Shown in pieces: positions 8,241-16,004 of a DNA stretch of 64,000 nt. The notes below the pieces were generated by a model, which saw nothing but the letters and a program-made list of their open reading frames with translations, was not told the origin of the DNA and did no database searches. The stretch is taken from the NCBI RefSeq assembly GCF_963676475.1, contig NZ_OY781106.1:434001-498000 (forward strand). The letters are read 5' to 3'. The stretch comes from an uncultured Celeribacter sp. (lineage in GTDB: Bacteria > Pseudomonadota > Alphaproteobacteria > Rhodobacterales > Rhodobacteraceae). How positions within the stretch are numbered: position 1 is the stretch's first letter; the number at the start of each line of letters is the position of its first letter. The position numbers and the translations under genes were made by a program.

Positions 8241-9155
8241 ATGGACCATCCTGTTCGCGAAAGCACCAATAAAGTGTTGCGCAGCCGGATGGTCCAACTT
8301 TTAAAGGATGGTTACAACATCCTCAATCAGTCAAACATTGTTTTCGTATGTGGCGGAAACTTAAAGACCGACATGAGGAGCAAGTTTGAGGCAGTATTCC
8401 CTCAGCTCCTGCCAGAGTATGAGTTTTTCAAGCCCGAATTTGCGATGGAAAACTATTTTTCCTTTGGCGATACAGAACCTTTCGACATCGCTGATTTTGA
8501 GGCCATGGTCGCTGATCTTTCTATTGCGATAGTTCTTTTTCCAGAGGCACCCGGATCGTTCGCTGAGTTGGGCTATTTTTCGGGCCAGCCCCCACTGTCC
8601 AGAAAAATTGTTCTAGCGTTGGACCTAAACCATCAACGATCTGGAAGCTTCATATCCTTGGGACCGGCGACGAAAATATCAAAAACATCAGTATTTGGGT
8701 ACCCAATCCAGCTCGATTATAAGAATCCCGATTTTACGATTGTGTCTACGCGTATCACTGAACACGCAAAGCTGTCAAAACGAAAGCGAAAGTTTGTCCC
8801 CAAAGAATTTAATGAATTGAGCAGCTTTGAGCTTTTTGCACTTATCCATCGGCTTGTTGATCTTCTTGTTGTAGCGACAGGAGAAGACATCGAGTCGATG
8901 CTACGAAGCGCGTTTAAAAGCCAAGTGTCACCAAGCCGAATCAAAAAAATTGTCTCAATCTTAGTTGGTTCTGGGAGATTGCTAGAGACCGGCGATTTTG
9001 GTCACTTAACTGCATCCAGTGAACGCCCCTTCGCGCTTACTTTGGTCGACGGGGCAAAAACAGAGCTTACAGAGATTTCTGTCGAAACATCCGCACTGCT
9101 ATACTCAAGTGAAAACGGCTTTGCCCCCGTACTCGAAGGCCTTTCAGAATGCTGA
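8241..9155 (+). CDS. retron effector, nucleoside deoxyribosyltransferase-like (Eco1/St85 family)
   Basis: 304-residue toxin-type effector of the retron. The N-terminal half (about residues 30-160) resembles the NDT-like fold of the retron Eco1 and St85/Sen2 effectors: VFVCGGN at 34-40, a conserved acidic run around DIADFEAMV, and PGSFAELGYFSG (104-115) containing the probable catalytic Glu109. The C-terminal half is a helical, probably winged-helix DNA-binding part. In the known systems the RT-msDNA complex acts as antitoxin and the effector depletes nucleotides or NAD when phage disturb the msDNA. The gene starts 6 bp after the a2 arm of the retron RNA and overlaps the RT gene by 7 bp. Function is inferred from family and gene order. 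Confidence 0.82.
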   Translation: MDHPVRESTNKVLRSRMVQLLKDGYNILNQSNIVFVCGGNLKTDMRSKFEAVFPQLLPEYEFFKPEFAMENYFSFGDTEPFDIADFEAMVADLSIAIVLFPEAPGSFAELGYFSGQPPLSRKIVLALDLNHQRSGSFISLGPATKISKTSVFGYPIQLDYKNPDFTIVSTRITEHAKLSKRKRKFVPKEFNELSSFELFALIHRLVDLLVVATGEDIESMLRSAFKSQVSPSRIKKIVSILVGSGRLLETGDFGHLTASSERPFALTLVDGAKTELTEISVETSALLYSSENGFAPVLEGLSEC

Positions 9156-10126
9156 TCAAACAAATTGCACGGTCTACCCAACTCAATGAGGAAGATTTGC
9201 GACGTTTGGCAGCTAATGCCAGTAGTCATTACAAGCTTTACGACATTCCCAAGCGGAGTGGAGGAATGCGGCGCATCGCGCACCCGAGTCGCGAACTGAA
9301 GGCAATTCAGCGATGGATTGACAAGGTCATTGTGCAAAGATTGCCAGTGCATGATGCAGCGACTGCTTATCGGAAGGGCGCTGGCATCCGTGAAAATGCT
9401 GAGCGTCATCGTAAAACTCTGTATACAAACAGGTATGACTTTGCGAATTTTTTTCCATCGTTCAAAAGGGAGCAAGTCCAAAGCTTTCTTCAATCTGCAG
9501 CTGCAAAAGTTGGACTAATATTGAGCGATGAAGACGCTGACTTTATTGGCTGCATCGTGTGCCGGTATGACCGTTTAACCATTGGAGCACCGAGCTCTCC
9601 GTCAATTACGAATGCAATGATGTTTCCGTTTGATCAGCTTCTTTTTGATTACTGCGCAAAGAGGAATTTAGTTTATACTCGCTACGCTGATGACATTTTC
9701 ATTTCTTCTTATGCACCTGATCAACTTTTGAATCTTGAAGCAAGAATTGCGGAAACAAAAAGACAAATTCCACATCTGTCTATACGCCTAAACCGTCAAA
9801 AGACGGTACACCTTTCAAAGAAGTACCATAGGAGCGTTGCGGGTGTCACAATCACTCCAGATCATCGGCTCTCGATCGGCAGAAGCCGAAAGAGGGAGAT
9901 AAAAGCATTGGTTCACCGGTGGTCTGTTGGAAAACTCGAAAAATTCGAAGTCGACTACATGCGCGGTTTGGTGGCATTTGCGAGGGACATCGAACCGAGC
10001 TTTGAAGATGCGTTGAACAGAAAGTATGGCAAGCAGAGGATCGAGGAGATACTCAGAAATCCAACTTTGTCGGACTCTCCAAACTGGCCTGAAGTCGGAG
10101 ATGTTGATGACGAAATTCCATTTTGA
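9149..10126 (+). CDS. ret: retron reverse transcriptase
   Basis: 325-residue reverse transcriptase that would copy the msd into msDNA. The palm motifs are intact: motif A DFANFFPSF (Asp97), motif B GAPSSPSITN (147-156) and the catalytic YADD (179-182). The retron-specific region X motif NAxxH is present as NAERH (83-87). Region Y, normally VTG, reads VAG here (230-232), a departure from the consensus. The order RNA, NDT effector, RT matches the Eco1/St85 (type II-A) retrons. The start overlaps the effector stop by 7 bp, so the two are probably translationally coupled. Base composition is noticeably AT-richer than the host genes. Confidence 0.93.
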   Translation: MLIKQIARSTQLNEEDLRRLAANASSHYKLYDIPKRSGGMRRIAHPSRELKAIQRWIDKVIVQRLPVHDAATAYRKGAGIRENAERHRKTLYTNRYDFANFFPSFKREQVQSFLQSAAAKVGLILSDEDADFIGCIVCRYDRLTIGAPSSPSITNAMMFPFDQLLFDYCAKRNLVYTRYADDIFISSYAPDQLLNLEARIAETKRQIPHLSIRLNRQKTVHLSKKYHRSVAGVTITPDHRLSIGRSRKREIKALVHRWSVGKLEKFEVDYMRGLVAFARDIEPSFEDALNRKYGKQRIEEILRNPTLSDSPNWPEVGDVDDEIPF

Positions 10127-10300
10127 TTCCTGGCATCGTCTGGTGGGAGCATGCCGGTGAGTTTTAGAGGCGTATACGCTTGGTAGGAGTCTGGTCGCTC
10201 GCCACCACTCTGATTTCGCGCTTGCAGCGAAAGTCTGGTCCGACGGGCCGCACCGCGGCACCGGAACCCTGAGGCGGATGTCGGCTCTGGGCCGTTCACG

Positions 10301-10519
10301 TCATCCCGCACTGAACAGTTCCGCCACAGGCACCCCGAGCGCCTCGGCGATCCTCAGTATCGTCTTAAGGCCCGGATTACGTTCCCCGCGTTCAATCCCG
10401 CCGATGTAGGTTCGGTCAAGCTCCACGGTCAGGGCAAAGCCTTCCTGTGAATAGCCCTGTGCCTTGCGCAGCTCGCGCAAGCGCTTCCCAAAATCCTCGA
10501 CTGTAAACGTGCGCTCCAT
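10301..10519 (-). CDS. XRE-family transcriptional regulator
   Basis: 72-residue protein that is almost entirely an XRE HTH: FGKRLRELRKAQGYSQEGFA, the recognition helix around LDRTYIGGIERG, then NPGLKTILRIAEALGV. The ATG at 10519 is chosen; a TTG five codons upstream is an alternative. It diverges from the secreted-protein gene at 10594 with 74 bp between, so it may regulate that gene and itself. Controller proteins of restriction systems have the same size and fold, so it could instead serve as a C-protein-like regulator of the element; sequence alone does not decide. Confidence 0.78.
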   Translation of the reverse strand: MERTFTVEDFGKRLRELRKAQGYSQEGFALTVELDRTYIGGIERGERNPGLKTILRIAEALGVPVAELFSAG

Positions 10520-10593
10520 ACCGCTGTAGCGCAAAAAAGGTGTTTAATCGTCCACGGACTAATCGTATCATTCTCACATAAGAGGAGATTTCG

Positions 10594-11439
10594 ATGAGTT
10601 TATTACGATTTGCCGGCCAGTTGTTCGCGGCATCACTGATTTCCAGTGTGGCGACATCCGCCCACGCCCAAGATCACCTGACCGAAACGCTCACCCCCGA
10701 ACCGCGCCCTTACCCCTACGCGATCCTCGATATTCAGCCGGGTACGGAGGCGATGGAGGCGAGCAGCATGTTCGGGGAGCGGATGATGCTGATCCTCGTG
10801 CCGGAACAGGTCGCGCTGCGGGTCGAGAATGGCGAGGGGCGCGCCTTTGCGCTGACCTTCGATCAGAAACTGGTGACGCAGGGCGTGGGACTGCACGCCC
10901 GCATGGGCCGCGATCCCTATGCCGAGATCACCGCCGCGCTGGCGACCGAGGCCATGGGCGGGCGGGTGCTGCAAATCCGGCGCACGATGCGCGAGCCAAA
11001 TGAGAACCTGCCCGAACCTGCCGCGTTGATCGCGCAGTTGGAGGAGCGCTATGGCCCGCCGTCGCAACGCACGGCCTACGGTGCAACCTGGGCGTGGGGG
11101 GATGAGGGATTTATTGCCGATCTTGACAGTCAGCCGTTGCACGAGATCACGACAGTTGATCGCTTTGGCTCCCGCAAGACGACGCAGTATCGGCCCTGTT
11201 CAGGCGGTTTCAGTGGCGATGCCGAGTACCGTTTCCGCCAGCATCGCGAAACACCGATCATGCCGGGGTGCACGGCGCTGTTCTCGGTCAGCTTCAACGG
11301 TGGCGCGCAGAATTCGACTGTCAGCTTTTCGCTGACCGATTTCGACCTGATCCGCCAGCATGTGGCCGAAGTAGATCGTCAGATCATCGAGGCGCTGACG
11401 GATGACGCGCCGGTCGCGCCCGCCGATATGGACCTTTGA
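10594..11439 (+). CDS. secreted protein of unknown function
   Basis: 281 residues with a clear Sec signal peptide (hydrophobic core FAGQLFAASLISSVATS, cleavage after AHA at about residue 25). The mature part is soluble, with no membrane segment, and has two cysteines (in PCSGG and PGCTA) that could form a disulphide in the periplasm. A good ribosome site (AAGAGGAG) precedes the ATG. It heads a rightward group with the next three small genes and diverges from an XRE regulator. I recognise no family. A conserved role within this element type is possible but unproven. Confidence 0.7.
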   Translation: MSLLRFAGQLFAASLISSVATSAHAQDHLTETLTPEPRPYPYAILDIQPGTEAMEASSMFGERMMLILVPEQVALRVENGEGRAFALTFDQKLVTQGVGLHARMGRDPYAEITAALATEAMGGRVLQIRRTMREPNENLPEPAALIAQLEERYGPPSQRTAYGATWAWGDEGFIADLDSQPLHEITTVDRFGSRKTTQYRPCSGGFSGDAEYRFRQHRETPIMPGCTALFSVSFNGGAQNSTVSFSLTDFDLIRQHVAEVDRQIIEALTDDAPVAPADMDL

Positions 11440-11443
11440 GGCC

Positions 11444-11740
11444 ATGACCGACACTGCATCTGAGTCCCAGACCTGCCCGTTCTGCTACACCGAAATGGAC
11501 GCCCGGGCAGACGTTTGCCCAAACTGTCTGGCCACCAAAGACACGACACCCGAATGGGCCAAGCGCCTGAAGGTCTACTGGTCGGCGGCTGTCGTCATAT
11601 TCATAGGGCTTGCGCTGATGTTCATAGACGGCAAGGGCATGAACTGGTGGGGGATGCCTTTTGTGGGCGTGGGCGTCTTCTTCCTGCTCAAGGCCCGCAA
11701 GGTAGACGTCTCGGATGTGATTTGGCACCGCAAGGAATAG
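11444..11740 (+). CDS. zinc-ribbon membrane protein
   Basis: 98 residues starting at the ATG 4 bp after the previous stop. The N-terminal part is a zinc ribbon with two CxxC knuckles (CPFCYTE and CPNCLATK). Two membrane segments follow (about residues 45-63 and 68-84), then a short basic tail. The architecture, zinc ribbon plus two-helix hairpin, is common among small uncharacterised membrane proteins. Part of the 10594-12197 gene group. Function unknown. Confidence 0.65.
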   Translation: MTDTASESQTCPFCYTEMDARADVCPNCLATKDTTPEWAKRLKVYWSAAVVIFIGLALMFIDGKGMNWWGMPFVGVGVFFLLKARKVDVSDVIWHRKE

Positions 11741-11752
11741 GATAGCCCCCTC

Positions 11753-11932
11753 ATGGAAACTCACTGGATCGACAGCCCAAAACACCGAGCCGACCGCAAG
11801 GAACTGGCTGACCTCTGCGGCCGCCTCCGCACTCCGGCAGAAGACGCACGGCTTGCCGAGCTGAAGGCACGGGTGCGAAACTGGGCGCAGCTCAATCAGG
11901 CCGCAGAGGAGTTCGTGAACGGCGCGCCATGA
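11753..11932 (+). CDS. short hypothetical protein
   Basis: A 59-codon ORF beginning ATG-GAA-ACT-CAC 12 bp after the zinc-ribbon gene and ending TGA at 11930-11932. The product is acidic/basic and helical (RKELADLCGRLRT and DARLAELKARVRNWAQL), without membrane segments. Spacing and codon use agree with neighbouring genes and no conflicting gene lies on the other strand. Nothing in it points to a known family. Confidence 0.45.
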   Translation: METHWIDSPKHRADRKELADLCGRLRTPAEDARLAELKARVRNWAQLNQAAEEFVNGAP

Positions 11933-11981
11933 ACGGCTGTGCTCGCCCTTCAAACTCCAGTTGTTGCCACACAGGACCAAT

Positions 11982-12197
11982 ATGTCGAAAGCAAGCCCCA
12001 ACAAACCATTCCGGGTGAAATGCACGCTCTGCGGCACCATCGCGGAAAGCTGGCACTATGCAGCTAAAGCGCCGAAATGGGCGACCAAGGGCATGGTGTC
12101 TTGCGAATGTGGCAACATCACCGCCGATAGCCTGGGCTACAAGAACCTCGGGCGGGTTTTCGAAAAGCAACAAGGCACGGCAGAAGGCGTGGAGTGA
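11982..12197 (+). CDS. small cysteine-rich (zinc-binding-like) protein
   Basis: 71 residues from the ATG after ACAGGACCAAT; an in-frame TTG at 11961 is a less likely start. Two cysteine pairs (CTLCG near residue 15 and CECGN near residue 46) suggest a single zinc-binding fold, and the protein is short, basic and soluble. It is the last gene of the rightward group and ends just before a 12-bp hairpin shared with hipA. No family recognised. Confidence 0.5.
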   Translation: MSKASPNKPFRVKCTLCGTIAESWHYAAKAPKWATKGMVSCECGNITADSLGYKNLGRVFEKQQGTAEGVE

Positions 12198-12201
12198 TCC
12201 G

Positions 12202-12230
12202 CTATTCTCCGCATTTCGTGCGGAGAATAG
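12202..12230. terminator. hairpin between convergent genes
   Basis: Perfect 12-bp stem, CTATTCTCCGCA (12202-12213) with its complement (12219-12230), around a 5-base loop. It separates the small cysteine-rich gene from the 3' end of hipA. No long T-run follows on either strand, so termination efficiency is uncertain. Confidence 0.55.
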
Positions 12231-12262
12231 GCCGCGTAATCTCCGCACCCTGCCCAACAGGG

Positions 12263-13567
12263 TCACAAGTCGAAACTGGCTACCCGCGCCTGAATGCCAT
12301 TTGCGACAACATCGGTCAGCGCGGAGGGGAAGCCCTTGGGCAGCGCGGCCTGTGTTTCCGCTAGCGCCCCCTCCAAACGCCCGGCAACCTCTGCCAATAC
12401 CTCTTCCGCCAGCGCCACGCCGAACCCTGCCGCCTTGGCGGCTTGCAGAAAGTGACGCGGCACCACCTCGTTGATCCGGTAATGCCCATCCACCGCCATG
12501 GCGAGGCGCATCCGGTTCTGGCGGATCTGCCCGTCATCAACGGCCTTCTCAGCGCTCAGCACATCGTAGAGAGGCGTCATGCGGAAGCCGCCGGGGCGCA
12601 GCGCGACGCTGAAATTCTTAGCGTGGCCGTCCGTCGCGCCCAAGAGCCAGAATAGAACCTGCGCGCGGAAGAAAGCGCGCCGATCGGCCAGCGCGTCATC
12701 GCTGCCCGAAAGCAGGCCGATACCCTCGGTGATCCCCGGCCCACCGTCCATCTGGTATTTCTGGCTGGGCGGCACAGAGAGGGCCTGACAAAAATCCTCC
12801 TGTGGTAGGCGGATCAAGCGCCCGTCTGCGGTCCAGCGCCGGTCAAATCGCGTCACCACAAGGCTGCGCACATCCTCGAAATCGACGATCTCGACCTCAG
12901 CCACATCCGCGCCCATGGCGCGGCAGAAGCTCATGCAGAAGAATTCGTTTTCCACGCTGTCCGACAGGTTGATCCCGTTCGGCAGCACGCCAAGCTGGGT
13001 CTTCAGGATATGGGTCGTGGGCGTCATACCCGAGGGTCGGACCCATTCGCCATTGTGGCGCAAGAGCGCGGTTTTCTCCTGCGCACCGGCAATGGAAATG
13101 CGGAAATCGTCGTCTTCGTCGAGGCCAAGCGGGGCGCTCGCCAGATTGCGAAGCAGGGCAGCGATCTGGGCGTCAGTCACTGGCTCGCCCTCCAGCCCGT
13201 GCGCCTCGGACACCTCACCCGAGACGAATTGCAACGCCCCCACACAGTCCCGCCCGATCTTCTCCAGCATGTTCCAAGCATCGGTGCCACCCGCGCGCAC
13301 CCGCGCCGCCACACGCTCGCGGATCGCCTGATTGTCAGGCAGCAGGTTTTCCAGATAGGCGATGACCGGCGCGCCCTGATGTGCCTCTTCGCGCAGGGGC
13401 AGCGACAGCGAGATCGGCATGGCATGTTCCCACGCCAGCCAACCCGGATCATAGGCAAAACTGATCGCGCCGGAGCTGGCAAGGCGCAGATGCCCCACCA
13501 GACGTCCGTTCAAAAGCACCTGCATCGTGCCGCTCCGTCCGCGCCGGTTTGATTTTTTGGGGGCCAT
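12263..13567 (-). CDS. hipA: HipA-family serine/threonine kinase toxin
   Basis: 434-residue HipA toxin kinase. In the family it phosphorylates an aminoacyl-tRNA synthetase or similar target and arrests growth. Visible are the autophosphorylation/P-loop segment SIAGAQEKTALL (158-169), the catalytic loop TDGHAKN with Asp313, and the metal-binding YDVLS with Asp335. The N-terminal HipA_N domain occupies roughly residues 15-115. The ATG overlaps the hipB stop (TGATG); Met15 is an alternative start. Together with HipB it would stabilise the element or act in persistence or phage response. All key residues are present, so it is probably active. Confidence 0.92.
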   Translation of the reverse strand: MAPKKSNRRGRSGTMQVLLNGRLVGHLRLASSGAISFAYDPGWLAWEHAMPISLSLPLREEAHQGAPVIAYLENLLPDNQAIRERVAARVRAGGTDAWNMLEKIGRDCVGALQFVSGEVSEAHGLEGEPVTDAQIAALLRNLASAPLGLDEDDDFRISIAGAQEKTALLRHNGEWVRPSGMTPTTHILKTQLGVLPNGINLSDSVENEFFCMSFCRAMGADVAEVEIVDFEDVRSLVVTRFDRRWTADGRLIRLPQEDFCQALSVPPSQKYQMDGGPGITEGIGLLSGSDDALADRRAFFRAQVLFWLLGATDGHAKNFSVALRPGGFRMTPLYDVLSAEKAVDDGQIRQNRMRLAMAVDGHYRINEVVPRHFLQAAKAAGFGVALAEEVLAEVAGRLEGALAETQAALPKGFPSALTDVVANGIQARVASFDL

Positions 13568-13812
13568 CAGAAGATGTCCTCAATCTCAACCGAGCCGCCG
13601 CGCTCAACCAGCCGGAACTCCAACCCGAGCGCTGCCATTACAGCCAAGAGCGTTGCCAGTTTGGTGCCCGCATCGCCGTTTTCCAGCGACGAAATTGTCG
13701 CCACGCGCAGATTGGTACGCGCGCTGATATCGCCCTGCGTCCAGCCGCGTGCCTTGCGTGCACGCCGGATCGCTTCGCCGATCTGTTCGGCAGTTCTGGC
13801 AGAGAAATCCAT
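13567..13812 (-). CDS. hipB: HipB antitoxin, XRE-family
   Basis: 81-residue HTH antitoxin: residues 8-70 form an XRE domain (IGEAIRRARKARGWTQGDIS, then ATISSLENGDAGTKLATLLA), followed by a short strand-forming tail of the HipB type. It binds and inhibits HipA and represses its own operon. The gene precedes hipA with overlapping stop and start codons, so the two are made in a coupled way. The promoter region just upstream holds repeated GCGTAA/TTACGC half-sites, a likely autoregulatory operator. Confidence 0.88.
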   Translation of the reverse strand: MDFSARTAEQIGEAIRRARKARGWTQGDISARTNLRVATISSLENGDAGTKLATLLAVMAALGLEFRLVERGGSVEIEDIF

Positions 13813-13835
13813 GATGTGGCTCCTTTTGCGCCACA

Positions 13836-13895
13836 GCGTAAATCAAAAAGAATTACGCTTCAACGTAAATTGTCAAAATTTACGCCAAAGCGTAA
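13836..13895. promoter_or_regulatory. putative HipB operators
   Basis: The 60 bp ahead of hipB contain inverted pairs GCGTAA (13836-13841)/TTACGC (13853-13858) and CGTAAATT (13864-13871)/AATTTACG (13877-13884), plus another GCGTAA at 13890-13895. The regular spacing of the same half-site is what a dimeric HTH antitoxin operator would show. Confidence 0.65.
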
Positions 13896-13944
13896 CTACC
13901 CGATTGGATGAAGGGCGAAAGCTATCCCGTCGCTCAACGCCCGT

Positions 13945-14601
13945 TTAGTCGGCCTGCACCACGCGAAACATCCGGCCGTTATAGCGGGCGAGATCCGACA
14001 ATCCGGGGGCACTCCAGCGGGTGATGGTTTCACCTTCGGGGACCACGATCACCACGCGATTACGATATGGCACAAGATCGAACCCGATTTGTTGCCGCAG
14101 CTCTGCAAAGTGTTCCAGATCGGCGCGTGCTGCATCGCGGTCGGCACCGAGCTGCGCCAAATCGGCACCCATTGCCTCGATCTCGGCGGTCAGCACGGCC
14201 TCACGGCTTGCCAGCCGATCTGCGAGAGCCTGCAAAGCAGATTCGCCTTCGGCCCGCGCCTCGGCAATCTCCCCAGTGTTCTCGGTGCGGATACGAACTG
14301 CCTCGGTTCGCGCTTCATCGACCATACGGCTTGCAAGCGCCCCAGCGAGTGCCAAAACCAAAACCGCTACGAGGGCAACCAGAACCACACCAACAGTCAC
14401 CCGGCGACGAAGAGCCGCGATCCTGCGGCTAGCGGCTTCGACGGCCTCAGATAGGGTTTGTTGGGCGGCATCCAGTTCCGTGAGCTTATTCTGGGCCGCC
14501 GCCAACCTCTCTTTCAACTGCGCAAAATCATCCGCAGCCGTGGTGCGGGCTTCCGCTTTTTGTCGCCGTATCCTCGCAAGACGCTCATCAAGCTCATTCA
14601 T
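13945..14601 (-). CDS. membrane-anchored coiled-coil protein of the mob module
   Basis: 218 residues. An N-terminal coiled coil (about 1-65), one membrane segment (about 69-91, VGVVLVALVAVLVLALAG), a second long coiled coil (about 95-170) and a small C-terminal globular part. It overlaps the end of the relaxase gene by 4 bp, so it is translated with it. In other MOBV or MobA/MobL operons similar accessory proteins tether the relaxase or the relaxosome to the membrane; that role here is inferred. It could serve as a link to a helper coupling protein. Confidence 0.6.
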   Translation of the reverse strand: MNELDERLARIRRQKAEARTTAADDFAQLKERLAAAQNKLTELDAAQQTLSEAVEAASRRIAALRRRVTVGVVLVALVAVLVLALAGALASRMVDEARTEAVRIRTENTGEIAEARAEGESALQALADRLASREAVLTAEIEAMGADLAQLGADRDAARADLEHFAELRQQIGFDLVPYRNRVVIVVPEGETITRWSAPGLSDLARYNGRMFRVVQAD

Positions 14602-16004
14602 GGCTGATTACCCGGCTGTCGGTCTACCGCCGCCTTCACAGGCTCCGCAATCTGCTCAGAAGCTGCCGCTTGTTCCGAGGGCGACAGCCGTTCCCCGAGC
14701 TGTGTCCAGGCGTCGTGCAGAGCTTTCATCGTGTCTTTGACCAGCTCGATCAGGTCGAGCCTCTTCGCTCGCTCCCGGAGATCATCGTCCCGGATGATCC
14801 AGATTCTCGGGTCGTCGGGGCGAGGACGCACCGAACCATCGAGCACCCCAAGAAATAGCTCCAGAACAACGTGCGCGGTCTCTTTCGCGGCATTGCGCAG
14901 CGCGTCAGCCCGATCCTGATTGATTTGCGCCTCTGCATCCCGCAGGCGGCGAGCTTCCTGTTCGGCCTCCTGCCGGGCGCGGTGCAGGTCGGCGCGTTCC
15001 GCTTCGCGCTGTTGCCGATGCAGAGCCTCAAGCGCCTCCTGCTTTTGGTCAAGCCGCTGCTGAATACGCGCTTCGGCATTCTGTGCATCCCGCGCAGCCT
15101 GCTGGCGCAGACGCTGCGCCTCTACACGACCCGATTCCGCCTCTTCCAGCGCCTGATCTGCCAGGTCGAGCTTTTCCGCGATCTCCTCGGCCTTAGCGGC
15201 CAGTGACCGCTCCAGACCATCTTCTGCATCAACAACATCTTCCAGCCGCCCGTCAATTTCTTGTCTGATCTGGGCCGTCAGCTTTGCTGCGTCCTTCCGC
15301 GCCTTCCATTGCTGGCGGCTGAGGCGTTCGCGCTTTGGGCCTGTTCGGGTCAGGCCACAGGCCAGACTGACATGCTCATAGTAGTGATCCTGCAATTCCC
15401 GCGCCTTCGCGCGATAGGCAGCATTGCCCAATTTCAGCGCGGCTTTGTCGTCATGACCGGCGGCACGGGCGGTTTCCATGGCCGCCTCCTTGGCCTGCCA
15501 AGCCGGGTTGAGCTGGCGCGCCGAACAGGTCGGGTCATCCAGCGGCAATATGTAAGCGTGGATGTGCGGGTGCTTTTCATCCCAATGCTCGATCACGGAC
15601 ACCAGCTTGTCGCCGAACTGAGCCTTGAGCCAGGCAAGGTTGTGGTCTCGCCAGCGCTCGTAATCGGCGCGGGCGTCGGGTTTCGTTTCCACCAGATCGG
15701 TCGGCAGGGGATGCGATGCGACAGCCGTCAGCAAAGTGTGTCGGTCCTTGCGGATACCGCGCCGCGCTGTTCGGCCATCCTTCAGGGTGACTTCGACGCC
15801 GCCAGCGGCGACCATTTCGTCGTGCAGCCTGCGGACATCATCTGCGGTCACCCCATAGACGAGAGACGGCGGGCGTGGGTCGGCCACATGCTTGCTGTAC
15901 TCCGGTGCACGAGAGGCCTCGGCGAGCACCTGTTCAACAGACTGTCCGCGCTCATTGGCTTTGCGCGAAAAGGACTGGAGGTGCATGAATTGGGGACCGG
16001 ACAT
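14598..16004 (-). CDS. MobV (Pre/Mob)-type relaxase
   Basis: 468-residue plasmid-recombination/mobilization relaxase. The metal-binding histidine motif HWDEKHPHIH (about residues 140-149) matches the HxDExxPHxH signature of MOBV relaxases. The rest is a long Glu/Arg/Ala-rich helical region, as in longer Mob proteins. It would nick the element's oriT and initiate single-strand transfer through a helper conjugation pore. The ATG at 16004 is preferred: it overlaps a preceding small ORF (TGATG), and the upstream extension is rich in Cys/Pro with no family similarity. Confidence 0.88.
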   Translation of the reverse strand: MSGPQFMHLQSFSRKANERGQSVEQVLAEASRAPEYSKHVADPRPPSLVYGVTADDVRRLHDEMVAAGGVEVTLKDGRTARRGIRKDRHTLLTAVASHPLPTDLVETKPDARADYERWRDHNLAWLKAQFGDKLVSVIEHWDEKHPHIHAYILPLDDPTCSARQLNPAWQAKEAAMETARAAGHDDKAALKLGNAAYRAKARELQDHYYEHVSLACGLTRTGPKRERLSRQQWKARKDAAKLTAQIRQEIDGRLEDVVDAEDGLERSLAAKAEEIAEKLDLADQALEEAESGRVEAQRLRQQAARDAQNAEARIQQRLDQKQEALEALHRQQREAERADLHRARQEAEQEARRLRDAEAQINQDRADALRNAAKETAHVVLELFLGVLDGSVRPRPDDPRIWIIRDDDLRERAKRLDLIELVKDTMKALHDAWTQLGERLSPSEQAAASEQIAEPVKAAVDRQPGNQP

